From Gammaproteobacteria bacterium (GTDB lineage: Bacteria > Pseudomonadota > Gammaproteobacteria > Burkholderiales > Burkholderiaceae_B), in assembly GCA_030832095.1 (NCBI GenBank), contig JAURJT010000016.1:1-49222 (forward strand): a DNA stretch of 49,222 nucleotides, read 5' to 3'. The notes beneath the pieces were generated by a model. It made no database searches, was not told the DNA's origin, and saw only the letters and a list, made by a program, of their open reading frames with translations. Made by a program: the position numbers and the translations under genes. Shown in pieces: positions 23,773 to 31,982 of the stretch (position 1 is the first letter of the stretch; each line of letters opens with the position of its first letter).

Positions 23773-24132
23773 ATGGTCAATCAATCTAAATATTCCGCTA
23801 CCTATCTTCGCTTTTTGAACTTAGTGCAGGCGATTCGAGAAATCCCGACTTTTCCGGCTATGGATCCGGTAGAAGAGCGTTTGCTAACGATGTTGGCTGG
23901 GGTTTGGCATCTTGAAAAAAAGATTAGTGTTCTTGAGGCGATGAGCCTAACCCACGAGATTTCAGCAACCACCGCGCATCGGCGGCTCAAAACTCTGCGT
24001 AAAAAGGGAATGATCGAGCTCGACACCGATCAATCCGATAGCCGAGTGAAATACGTTGTGCCGACAGCGCTTGCCAAGCAGTATTTCTCGACGCTTGGTC
24101 AGGCCCTAGACAAAGCGCAACACGCGATTTAA
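23773..24132 (+). CDS. MarR-like winged-helix DNA-binding protein
   Basis: 119 residues. The central part (about 45-110) reads as a winged helix: Ala-Met-Ser-Leu...Ser-Ala-Thr-Thr-Ala-His-Arg-Arg-Leu-Lys-Thr-Leu-Arg-Lys-Lys-Gly-Met-Ile for helix-turn-helix, then Asp-Ser-Arg-Val-Lys-Tyr-Val-Val-Pro-Thr for the wing. It is shorter than usual MarR proteins and lacks their long C-terminal dimerisation helices. It is followed after 6 bases by a membrane protein gene, so the two are an operon and the regulator may control or sense through it. A perfect palindrome lies just upstream. Confidence 0.72.
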   Translation: MVNQSKYSATYLRFLNLVQAIREIPTFPAMDPVEERLLTMLAGVWHLEKKISVLEAMSLTHEISATTAHRRLKTLRKKGMIELDTDQSDSRVKYVVPTALAKQYFSTLGQALDKAQHAI

Positions 24133-24138
24133 CCGGCA

Positions 24139-24753
24139 ATGGCGTTTGATCCTCACCACGACGCCAATACCGACGCCGCGGCCAAAAAGCAAACTCATGT
24201 GTGGGTGATGGTTGCCTCGGCAATCGCTGTTGCGCTGCTGTGGGTCTTGTTGTTTCGCTTAAATCGCTGGGCCTTTTCATCAATTGATGTGACGATTTTT
24301 ATCAGTTGGATATTTTTACCGGCGGCAATTCGTATGCTTGCCATTATGGCTTGCGACTGGGTGGGGGCAGTGGGGTTGTTTGCTGGTGCCTTGTTCACGA
24401 ATCAAGCCGATCCCACCATTAGTCTGACTGAGGGCATCGTGTTGGCCTTTTTATCTTCAGCGGGGCCGCTGGTGGCGTTTTGGTGCTGCACCCGTTTGCT
24501 CAGGTTGCCCTTCACCTTGGCGGGCTTGACGGCTAAGCAACTGCTAGTTTTCGCGACCGTAGGGGCCGCTCTCAATGCAGTACCTCACAATATTTACTTT
24601 TTTTTGTCGGGTCGCATGACTAGCCCGATCGAGGGCTTAGTCCCCATGTTTTTAGGTGATCTGATAGGCACCATGGTCGTGTTGTATGTGGTAAGCCTTG
24701 CGTTACGGCTGCTGTTTAAACGCTCAGCCGGCCAGCAGCGGGTATCGCGCTGA
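24139..24753 (+). CDS. Membrane protein of unknown function, possibly MASE1-like
   Basis: 204 residues with about five hydrophobic segments (near 22-42, 50-70, 75-90, 95-115, 135-150 and 165-190, the division being approximate). The ending Phe-Leu-Gly-Asp-Leu-Ile-Gly-Thr-Met-Val-Val-Leu before the last helix recalls the Gly-Asp-x-x-Gly motif of the MASE1 sensory membrane domain, but no output domain follows. Translated directly after the winged-helix regulator. The MASE1 likeness is by eye and weak; otherwise unknown. Confidence 0.6.
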   Translation: MAFDPHHDANTDAAAKKQTHVWVMVASAIAVALLWVLLFRLNRWAFSSIDVTIFISWIFLPAAIRMLAIMACDWVGAVGLFAGALFTNQADPTISLTEGIVLAFLSSAGPLVAFWCCTRLLRLPFTLAGLTAKQLLVFATVGAALNAVPHNIYFFLSGRMTSPIEGLVPMFLGDLIGTMVVLYVVSLALRLLFKRSAGQQRVSR

Positions 24754-24786
24754 GCGAGCTCTCTTGGCGGGCGCCCAGATAAACGC

Positions 24787-25089
24787 CTACAGCCAGCCTT
24801 GCCGCCAATGTTCGCGATTTTTTAAGTCACGCCAGGGTATGCAAAATTTTCGACCCGTCATTGCCGCTTCAAGTTCAATCTCAACAATCGCCTGACCCTC
24901 GATTTCGGGTTCAAACACCTTTGTCACCAAAAAATGTTTTTCTTTGCGCTCAGGGTGAACTGCAGTCCACTTGCTAAGCAAGAGTTTTTTGGGGCTGACT
25001 CGATTGGTTAACGCAACATCAGCACTGGCTTTCATCGAGTCGCCTACGGGTTCAGATGCATCGACCGATTTGAACGTGCCTGAGCGCAT
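24787..25089 (-). CDS. Trp-rich small conserved protein (TIGR02450-like)
   Basis: 100 residues from the ATG at 25089, which overlaps the preceding stop (TGATG). The body has Lys-Lys-Leu-Leu-Leu-Ser-Lys-Trp-Thr-Ala-Val, Glu-Lys-His-Phe-Leu-Val-Thr and a C-terminal Trp-Arg-Asp-Leu-Lys-Asn-Arg-Glu-His-Trp...Gly-Trp, the pattern of the TIGR02450 family of small tryptophan-rich proteins of unknown role. An N-terminal extension of about 30 residues is less conserved in look. It is the last gene of the AtuA-like operon, although the family is usually found in unrelated settings. Confidence 0.75.
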   Translation of the reverse strand: MRSGTFKSVDASEPVGDSMKASADVALTNRVSPKKLLLSKWTAVHPERKEKHFLVTKVFEPEIEGQAIVEIELEAAMTGRKFCIPWRDLKNREHWRQGWL

Positions 25090-25469
25090 CAACTGTACTC
25101 TTTGACTTCAAGCTTAGCCGCCAACGCAGCCGGTACTGTGATCGGCAAATCCAGCATCCAAAAAGACAGACCTTTGCCGTGCGTATCGAGATTCAACGCG
25201 TCATTGACCCCGCCATCCAGCACACCTTCAAGTACAAAATTCATGGCTTCGAGTTTGGGTAGCACATGGCGTGTGACCTTGGTTGGATGGCGATAGCCAA
25301 ACCACTGGGCGACCCGTGCCTCGGTGAGTTGTTCAACAAGCAGGGCAAAGCATTCAGCATCCCAGGCGATGACGCTGATATTAGAGGTGTTGCCTTTGTC
25401 GCCTGCGCGCCCATGGGCCAATTGATACAGGGGCAATTCTATGGTGTTCGAAGAGTTGTTGGTATTCAT
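25089..25469 (-). CDS. AtuA-like C-terminal ferredoxin-fold domain protein
   Basis: 126 residues. The opening Leu-Ala-His-Gly-Arg-Ala-Gly-Asp-Lys-Gly-Asn-Thr-Ser-Asn-Ile is the hallmark of the AtuA-like ferredoxin-fold domain that is fused to the C-terminus of some AtuA proteins and separate in others. Here it is separate and overlaps the stop of the larger AtuA gene by 4 bases (ATGA), so the two products should form a complex. Cytosolic. Confidence 0.87.
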   Translation of the reverse strand: MNTNNSSNTIELPLYQLAHGRAGDKGNTSNISVIAWDAECFALLVEQLTEARVAQWFGYRHPTKVTRHVLPKLEAMNFVLEGVLDGGVNDALNLDTHGKGLSFWMLDLPITVPAALAAKLEVKEYS

Positions 25470-26878
25470 GCGCGTTGCTCCTGCACAAAACTAAAGCCAG
25501 AGGGCACCGCCTCGCGAGGGATGGTGCATGAGAGGGTGTCTAAGCGCGGTCGCAAAGAGGTTCGAACGCCGCCACCACCCGCAGGCCCACAACAATACAA
25601 CGCGGTCACTTCACGAAGAATTTTTTCAGCGATCTCTTTTTGCAGATGCACGCCGGCGACTCGCAGACGCACATCGCGTGACGCACCCGCATAGCCTTGC
25701 GCCATCAGTTCACCGGCATCGTCACCAAAAATACTCAAGGCGCCAATTAAATCGACACGCAATGGCAGCAAGTGCCCGATGCGTTTGCGAATGGTCTCGC
25801 CGGCAAGCGCAGCACGTTCTTTAGCCTGAAAGCCTGCATAAGAGATCTCTGCCTCTGCAAAGTACCCATTGTCATAGCAGACATTCACTTTGAGTTCGTC
25901 GGGTCGCTGGTGTCCGGTCACGCCTTGTATCAGAATTCGATCTTTACCCTCGCGAGTGACGGTAGCCTGACTGATGTCAGCCACCACATCGGGGGTGAGA
26001 TAGCGCGCGGGGTCATGCACTTCGTACAAGATCTGTTCGCGCCCCGTGCGGTCATCGACACGCCCGCCTGTGTTGGCCGCCTTAAACACCGAAAACGTGC
26101 CATCTGCCCGAATCTCTGCAATCGGAAACCCAATGCAATCCATGCCAGGTACTGACTTTTGCCCGGGTACGCTGTAATAGCCGCCGGTCACCTGTGTGCC
26201 GCATTCAAGCATGTGGCCTGCCATCGTGCCACAGCCCATCAGGTGCCAGTCTTGCATTGACCAGCCAAAGTGTGCGATCGCAGGGCCAAGGGTCAGCGAG
26301 GGGTCTGACACGCGCCCTGTCACCACAATGTCGGCACCGTCTTTAAGCGCCTGTGCGATTTCACCGGCGCCTAGGTACGCGTTGGCGCTGACCACACGCT
26401 TGGGGTCGATATCGCTGCCCAAGCGCTTGAGTAAAAACGTTAATTGCTCGGGTTTTGTGAGGTCGTCGCCATGCACCACGGCAATGCGTGGGGTGCGCAG
26501 CCCTTGAGCACGGGCCAGCGCAAAAATTCGCTGCGCGCTGGCCTGCGGGTTAGCCGCACCAAAATTACTGACAATTTGAATCTTGTGATCTAGGCAGCGC
26601 TTGAGTACGGGCCCCACCAGATCGTCGAGCAAGGGCTCATAGCCCATAGCCGGGTTTTTACGCTTTTCGACCTGAGCCAACGCCAAAGTGCGCTCAGCAA
26701 GGGTTTCGAAGTTCAAGACCCCGCCGCCTAGCGCGATTAACGTATCGACCACGGGCCCCGCGCCATCGGTTCGGTCGCCCGAAAAGCCTGTGGCACAGCC
26801 AACATAAAGCGGCTTGAGCTGGGCGCTAGGGGGCAAGGTTGCGGAGGTGCCGCCACTTGGGTGCAAGTCAGTTTGCAT
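25466..26878 (-). CDS. AtuA family protein (DUF1446), acyclic terpene utilisation type
   Basis: 470 residues. Gly-Cys-Ala-Thr-Gly-Phe-Ser-Gly-Asp-Arg at about residue 27-37, Ser-Asn-Phe-Gly-Ala-Ala-Asn-Pro, Val-Thr-Gly-Arg-Val-Ser-Asp-Pro-Ser-Leu and Gly-Cys-Gly-Thr-Met-Ala-Gly-His-Met-Leu-Glu-Cys-Gly are the family landmarks. AtuA is needed for citronellol/geraniol breakdown in Pseudomonas but its chemistry is not settled, and many homologues sit in other acyl-CoA pathways. The usual atu partners (geranyl-CoA carboxylase) are not in the window. First gene of a three-gene overlapping operon. Confidence 0.88.
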   Translation of the reverse strand: MQTDLHPSGGTSATLPPSAQLKPLYVGCATGFSGDRTDGAGPVVDTLIALGGGVLNFETLAERTLALAQVEKRKNPAMGYEPLLDDLVGPVLKRCLDHKIQIVSNFGAANPQASAQRIFALARAQGLRTPRIAVVHGDDLTKPEQLTFLLKRLGSDIDPKRVVSANAYLGAGEIAQALKDGADIVVTGRVSDPSLTLGPAIAHFGWSMQDWHLMGCGTMAGHMLECGTQVTGGYYSVPGQKSVPGMDCIGFPIAEIRADGTFSVFKAANTGGRVDDRTGREQILYEVHDPARYLTPDVVADISQATVTREGKDRILIQGVTGHQRPDELKVNVCYDNGYFAEAEISYAGFQAKERAALAGETIRKRIGHLLPLRVDLIGALSIFGDDAGELMAQGYAGASRDVRLRVAGVHLQKEIAEKILREVTALYCCGPAGGGGVRTSLRPRLDTLSCTIPREAVPSGFSFVQEQRA

Positions 26879-26981
26879 AGGTAAACTCTACTGAGATGTG
26901 GTCTGATATGGTTTGTATTAAATCATGGCGGCACACCAACCCGCTCGGTGTGTCCAGACGCAAAGGGTTCAGAGGCTAATC

Positions 26982-28010
26982 GTGAACGAATCTACTGAAA
27001 CAGCAAACGCCCCATTAGGCAGGGTGCCCCCCGTGTCTGAAATTGTCGCCTCGCGGGCGTATTTCAATGGTCGTCACCCGCGCAGCGTTGAAATTGAGGA
27101 TCTGGGCAAAGCCATCGCCGAGCCCGACGCGTTGGTGTGGCTTGGTTTAAAAGAACCAGACGAAGAGTTGCTCGCCCGTGTGGCGTTACAACTTAAGCTC
27201 GATCCGCATGTGCTTGATGACCTGCAAGCCAAACACCGTATGCCCAAGGTGATGGATTACGACAGTGTGGTGCTGATCGTAGCGATGACGGTTGAGGTGA
27301 GGGTGTCAGATGGCTTACCTGCATTTGGCGAAACCCAGATGCTGATTGGGTCTAATTTTTTGTTAACGATCAGACGAGGCGCGATGGCACCTCACACTGA
27401 ATTACGCAAGCGCCTTGAAAACATGCCAGATCGGCTTGCACGCGGCAGTGATTTTGTGGCAGCGGAATTGCTTGATTTGCTGATTGACCGCTATAACCTT
27501 GCGAACGATATGTTTGAAAAAACTGTCGAACCGATGGAGCAAACCATGCTTTTGCGTGGCCTCGAAAAGCTAAAGGTGCGAAGGCTGTATCAGTTGCGAC
27601 GCGATTTTCATAAAATGCACAACGCCATCTCACCGCTAGGTGAGGTGTGTCGGCGCCTCGCCCATATTGAGATGGCGCCGATTGATGCACAAGCCCGCGT
27701 ACAGTTTGGCGAGTTGTCTGATCGCGTGTCAAGAGTTGACCGGTTGCTTGATAACTTAGGCGATGGCTTGACCTTTGCCTTTGAAGCTGGGATGCTCATT
27801 GAGCAATCCAAGCAGACAGAAACCACGCGAAAATTGGCGGCATGGGCTGCTATTTTGGCGGTACCGACTGCAATTGCAGGTATTTACGGAATGAACTTTG
27901 AGTACATGCCCGAGCTCAAATGGAAATACGGTTACCTGTTGATCGTTGGTGGCATGGCGTTAATCTGTGGCACGCTTTACTATCGTTTTAGAAAAGCCAA
28001 GTGGCTTTAG
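26982..28010 (+). CDS. CorA-type divalent metal ion transporter
   Basis: 342 residues from the GTG at 26982, which has AGAGG six bases upstream; an ATG at 26925 would add 19 residues but lacks a ribosome site. The large N-terminal cytosolic domain ends in a long helix bundle, then two membrane helices; the first is followed by the Tyr-Gly-Met-Asn pore motif and the C-terminus is basic, as in CorA pentamers. The residue after the Gly-Met-Asn is Phe-Glu, usual for CorA Mg/Co channels and for ZntB relatives, so the metal is not decided by sequence. Monocistronic, divergent from the AtuA operon. Confidence 0.9.
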   Translation: MNESTETANAPLGRVPPVSEIVASRAYFNGRHPRSVEIEDLGKAIAEPDALVWLGLKEPDEELLARVALQLKLDPHVLDDLQAKHRMPKVMDYDSVVLIVAMTVEVRVSDGLPAFGETQMLIGSNFLLTIRRGAMAPHTELRKRLENMPDRLARGSDFVAAELLDLLIDRYNLANDMFEKTVEPMEQTMLLRGLEKLKVRRLYQLRRDFHKMHNAISPLGEVCRRLAHIEMAPIDAQARVQFGELSDRVSRVDRLLDNLGDGLTFAFEAGMLIEQSKQTETTRKLAAWAAILAVPTAIAGIYGMNFEYMPELKWKYGYLLIVGGMALICGTLYYRFRKAKWL

Positions 28011-28058
28011 CTGTTTGGGGCATCACTATTTTCAACCATCATTTTTCAAAAAATCTAA

Positions 28059-28646
28059 ATGACCTTTTATAAAAAATTGACGTACCCTACAAAATTTCTT
28101 GCCCGATCTCTGTTTGTTTTGACCGTTTGTAGTGCGGTTGGCCTAGGATTTGATGTTGACCTGATCCGCCCTGCTCACGGTTCTGGTCAATACACGCTAT
28201 CGGGCAAGATCGTACAGGTCTCTGACGGTGATACGGTCAACATCTTGGTTAATCAGCAAACGCACCGAATTCGCCTGGCGAGTATTGATGCACCTGAAAC
28301 CGCCCATGGCAGTAATCGGCCTGGCCAACCTTATGGTGAGGCCTCACGCAAACACTTGGCCGAGTATGTTGCAGGTAAAACGCTAACCCTCATCTGTTTT
28401 GAAAAAGATCAGTACGGACGCGACGTCTGTGATATCCCCGTGGGCGACACGACCGCCAATCGCCTGCAGGTTCAGCACGGCATGGCTTGGGCTAATCAGC
28501 AAGGGGGCGGCAAGTATTTGCGTGATCAGAAGCTGGTTGAACTCGAGAAAAAAGCCAAACAAGCCAAGCTAGGCTTGTGGGCTGAGCCCCAAGCCGTCGC
28601 GCCTTGGGTGTGGCGCCACGATTGTTGGCAAAAGCAAAAATGCTGA
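28059..28646 (+). CDS. Secreted SNase-like (thermonuclease family) nuclease
   Basis: 195 residues. An N-terminal signal or anchor (about residues 10-32) precedes an SNase OB-fold domain. Catalytic residues are present: Asp57, Arg72, Glu80 (Ile-Asp-Ala-Pro-Glu) and Arg121 (Gln-Tyr-Gly-Arg-Asp), with Ser-Asp-Gly-Asp-Thr for calcium binding. It should cut DNA or RNA in the periplasm or outside the cell. The C-terminal part carries a Trp-rich segment with two cysteines. The open frame of the next gene begins inside its 3' end, but the likely real start is downstream. Confidence 0.92.
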   Translation: MTFYKKLTYPTKFLARSLFVLTVCSAVGLGFDVDLIRPAHGSGQYTLSGKIVQVSDGDTVNILVNQQTHRIRLASIDAPETAHGSNRPGQPYGEASRKHLAEYVAGKTLTLICFEKDQYGRDVCDIPVGDTTANRLQVQHGMAWANQQGGGKYLRDQKLVELEKKAKQAKLGLWAEPQAVAPWVWRHDCWQKQKC

Positions 28647-28711
28647 TCTTGCGAACGGTATCAAGTATTGCCCAAGCACTTCCTAGCCGGTGGTGTGGCA
28701 GACGTTACCTG

Positions 28712-31003
28712 ATGCAAATGTTTAGAGGCAGATCCTTACCACGGTATGGTGTTGCGATGCCAGTTTCGCCGTTGTTGTTAAAGTTCGCGGCCTTGTTATC
28801 ACTGGGCGCGCTAACCGCGTGCGGCCCCCAGGGGCTTGAGTCGCCGATCAATAGCCCGTATATCTCGGGCGCTGAAAGTCAAAACGTGTTGTACACCGCG
28901 TTTACGCAACGCTCGCCTAAATTTTTGGATCCAGCTAAATCCTACTCGACAGACGAAACACCGTATACCTATAACATTTATGAGCCTTTGTATGGCTATC
29001 ATTATCTCAAACGCCCCTATGTCTTGACGCCGCGCACAGCGGTTGATGTGTCTGAGCCAAGTTTTGTAGATCAGTCTGGCAACACTTTGCCCGCCGACGC
29101 GTTGGCAAAAGATATCGCAGAAAGTATCTACGACATCAAGTTACGCCCTGGTATTTTGTATCAACCTCACCCTGTGTTTGCCCGGCAAGCAGACGGTCGC
29201 TTTAGCTATTGGCCGCTCGAAGATCAAGCACTAAAAGATAAGTTTGTGATCGGTGATTTCAAACAGACGGGTACACGTGAATTAACGGCGTTTGATTATG
29301 TCTACGCGATTCGTAGACTGGCAAGCCCACGCGTAGCGTCGCCTATTTTTTCAACGCTCGCTGATCACATTGTTGGGCTGCAGGCCTACGGTAAACGCTT
29401 GCGAGAAATCGATACCGCTCTGCGCAAAGATTTGCCGCCTGGCGCCAGAGATTTGCCGTGGCTCGATTTGCGTGAGACTGGCTTCTCGGGTGTCGAGGCA
29501 CTTGACGAGCACACTGTACGTATTCGCGTCAAAGGCTTGTATCCACAGTTCAAGTATTGGTTGGCGATGACGTTTGTTGCACCCATCCCTTGGGAGGCAG
29601 ATCGCTTTTATAGCCAGCCCGGCATGGCGCAACGTAATCTGTCTTTGAATTACTGGCCCGTGGGCACTGGGCCTTACATGCTGGCTGAGTCTGTCCAAAA
29701 CCGTCGTCACGTCTTGGTGCGTAACCCTAATTTTCGTGGCGAACCCTATCCTTGCGAAGGTGAACCTCAAGATCGTGCGGCCGGGTTATTGGCTGATTGT
29801 GGCAAGCGCACGCCGTTTATCGACAAGATTGTTTTCAATATTGAAAAAGAAAGCATCCCCTTGCAAGGTAAGTTTTTGCAAGGCTATTACGACATCCCAC
29901 AGGTTGATCGTGGCGATGCCGGGGTCGCCATGCTCGTGGCAGCAGGCGACTCGGCAGCAAAAGCGACACTCTATGCCAAGCACGGTATTCAACTGCCCAC
30001 CACCGTTGAAGCGCAAATGCAGTACTTTGGTTTTAACTGGAAAGACCCGGTCGTAGGCATGGGTGATACGCCCGAGCGGCAAGCGCGTAACCGTAAGTTG
30101 CGCCAAGCGTTAAGCATTGCCTTTAACTGGGAAGAGTACGTTGCCATTTTTCAAAATGATCAGGCGCAAGTGGCACAAGGGCCAATACCGCCTGGGATCT
30201 TAGGGTATCAGGCGGGAGCAGAAGGGATCAATCGCGTGGTGTATGACGTCAAAGAGGGCAAACCAGTGCGCAAATCCATCGAGCAGGCGCGCCTATTGTT
30301 AGCCGAGGCGGGTTACCCCAATGGCCGTGACGCGCAAACTGGCGAACCCTTGGTATTGCATTTTGATTCAGCCAGTGGGGCAGGCGGGTCTAGCCCAACA
30401 CTTGACTGGATGCGACGCCAGTTTGCACAACTGGGTGTGCAGTTCGATGTGCGTGCAACTGATTACAACCGTTTTCAAGAAAAAATGGCACGCGGTGTGG
30501 CGCAAATGTATATGTGGGGTTGGGTGGCTGATTACCCTGATGCCGAAAACTTTTTGTTTTTACTCTATGGCCCAAACATCAAGGCAGGTAAGGGTGGTGA
30601 AAATGCCTCTAACTATGTCAACCCTGCGTACGATGCCTTGTTTGAAAAAATGCGTGACTTGCCCGATGGTATTGAAAAAGAACAAGTCATTGCACAGATG
30701 ATTCAGTTACTGCAAGACGATGCGCCTTGGATGTTTGGTTTGTTTCCAAAGTCAGGTGGGGCATTTCAACAATGGGTGGGAAATGCAAAGCCAACTCAGA
30801 TGGTGCGCAACACCTTACAGTACATGAAGATCGATCCCGCATTGCGTACCAAAAAAATTGCTGAATGGAATCCGCCTGTGTGGTGGCCTTTAGTCTTGTT
30901 TGCGTTGCTATTGTGTGCCATCGTTTGGCCCGCTTGGCGTGCGGTGCGCCGTCAAGATCGACAGACGATCTTTGGTGATGCTGCGAAAGAGGGGGCGCGA
31001 TGA
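28712..31003 (+). CDS. Peptide-type ABC receptor with lipoprotein signal and C-terminal membrane segment
   Basis: 763 residues from the ATG at 28712, chosen because it gives a basic start, a hydrophobic core and the lipobox Leu-Thr-Ala-Cys at about residue 37; ATGs at 28640 and 28757 are possible. The body is an SBP_bac_5 (DppA/OppA/YejA) domain but longer than the usual 500-600 residues, with extra stretches in the first lobe. The C-terminus is odd: Trp-Trp-Pro-Leu-Val-Leu-Phe-Ala-Leu-Leu-Leu-Cys-Ala-Ile forms a membrane helix followed by a basic tail, so the protein would be held at both ends or oriented by the second anchor. Overlaps the next permease gene by ATGA. Confidence 0.87.
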   Translation: MQMFRGRSLPRYGVAMPVSPLLLKFAALLSLGALTACGPQGLESPINSPYISGAESQNVLYTAFTQRSPKFLDPAKSYSTDETPYTYNIYEPLYGYHYLKRPYVLTPRTAVDVSEPSFVDQSGNTLPADALAKDIAESIYDIKLRPGILYQPHPVFARQADGRFSYWPLEDQALKDKFVIGDFKQTGTRELTAFDYVYAIRRLASPRVASPIFSTLADHIVGLQAYGKRLREIDTALRKDLPPGARDLPWLDLRETGFSGVEALDEHTVRIRVKGLYPQFKYWLAMTFVAPIPWEADRFYSQPGMAQRNLSLNYWPVGTGPYMLAESVQNRRHVLVRNPNFRGEPYPCEGEPQDRAAGLLADCGKRTPFIDKIVFNIEKESIPLQGKFLQGYYDIPQVDRGDAGVAMLVAAGDSAAKATLYAKHGIQLPTTVEAQMQYFGFNWKDPVVGMGDTPERQARNRKLRQALSIAFNWEEYVAIFQNDQAQVAQGPIPPGILGYQAGAEGINRVVYDVKEGKPVRKSIEQARLLLAEAGYPNGRDAQTGEPLVLHFDSASGAGGSSPTLDWMRRQFAQLGVQFDVRATDYNRFQEKMARGVAQMYMWGWVADYPDAENFLFLLYGPNIKAGKGGENASNYVNPAYDALFEKMRDLPDGIEKEQVIAQMIQLLQDDAPWMFGLFPKSGGAFQQWVGNAKPTQMVRNTLQYMKIDPALRTKKIAEWNPPVWWPLVLFALLLCAIVWPAWRAVRRQDRQTIFGDAAKEGAR

Positions 31004-31977
31004 TTGGTTATATTTTGCGACGCCTGATATACGGCGTGCTGATTTTGTTAGGCGTGAATCTCTTCACCTTTATTTTATTTTTTGCAGTCAATACGCCCGA
31101 TGACATGGCACGCTTAGCCATTGGTGGGCAACGCGTCAGCGCCGATGCGGTCGAAAAATGGAAAATAGAACGTGGGTACGACAAGCCTTTATTTTTGAAC
31201 GTTAAACAAGAGGGCGTCCAGAAATATACCGAGACGATTTTTTATCAGCGCTCGGTTCCTTTGCTGGCGTTTGATTTTGGTGCCTCAGACGAGGGTCGTG
31301 ATATTGGTCGTGAAATCAAAGCCCGCATGTGGCCTAGCTTGGCCCTCGCGGTACCCACTTTTGTGTTGGGGCTGGCACTTAGCATTGCATTTTCGCTCGT
31401 GTTAGTTTTCTTTCGAACAACCGCACTAGATTTTTGGGGAGTCGTGGTGTGCGTTGTGATGCTCTCAATTTCGAGTTTGTTCTATATCATTGCGGGGCAA
31501 TGGTTGTTCTCAAAAATCTTGAGGCTCGTGCCCTATTCGGGCTTTGCGGGTGGCTGGGATACGCTTAAATTTTTAGCCTTGCCCATCATCGTGGCTGTGA
31601 TTGCAGGGTTAGGTTCTGAAGCTCGTTTTTTGCGTAGCTTGTTTTTAGAAGAGATCGGTAAAGATTACGTGCGCACCGCTCGCGCAAAAGGTTTAAGCGA
31701 GCGCGTGGTGTTGTTCAAGCATGTCCTGCGTAACGCGCTGTTGCCCATCCTGACGGGTGCAGTCGCTTCGCTGCCTTTGTTGTTTATGGGTAGCTTGATC
31801 TCAGAATCATTTTTTGGGATTCCAGGGCTTGGTAGCTATACCCTTGATGCACTCAGTGGTCAGGATTTTTCAATCGTACGTGCCATGGTGTTTTTGGGCT
31901 CGTCTCTTTACATCGTTGGCCTGATCATGGCTGATATCTCGTACACGCTCGCCGATCCGCGCGTGCGCTTCGAGTAA
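31000..31977 (+). CDS. Peptide-type ABC permease, DppB-like
   Basis: 325 residues with about six membrane helices. The first helix starts at residue 2 (Ile-Gly-Tyr-Ile-Leu-Arg-Arg-Leu-Ile-Tyr-Gly), a periplasmic segment of about 75 residues follows, and the inner-membrane core holds the EAA loop (Arg-Thr-Ala-Arg-Ala-Lys-Gly-Leu-Ser) and the Asn-Ala-Leu-Leu-Pro-Ile segment of DppB/OppB/YejB. ATGA overlap with the receptor gene; 5 bases before the fusion gene. Confidence 0.93.
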   Translation: MIGYILRRLIYGVLILLGVNLFTFILFFAVNTPDDMARLAIGGQRVSADAVEKWKIERGYDKPLFLNVKQEGVQKYTETIFYQRSVPLLAFDFGASDEGRDIGREIKARMWPSLALAVPTFVLGLALSIAFSLVLVFFRTTALDFWGVVVCVVMLSISSLFYIIAGQWLFSKILRLVPYSGFAGGWDTLKFLALPIIVAVIAGLGSEARFLRSLFLEEIGKDYVRTARAKGLSERVVLFKHVLRNALLPILTGAVASLPLLFMGSLISESFFGIPGLGSYTLDALSGQDFSIVRAMVFLGSSLYIVGLIMADISYTLADPRVRFE

Positions 31978-31982
31978 CCATC

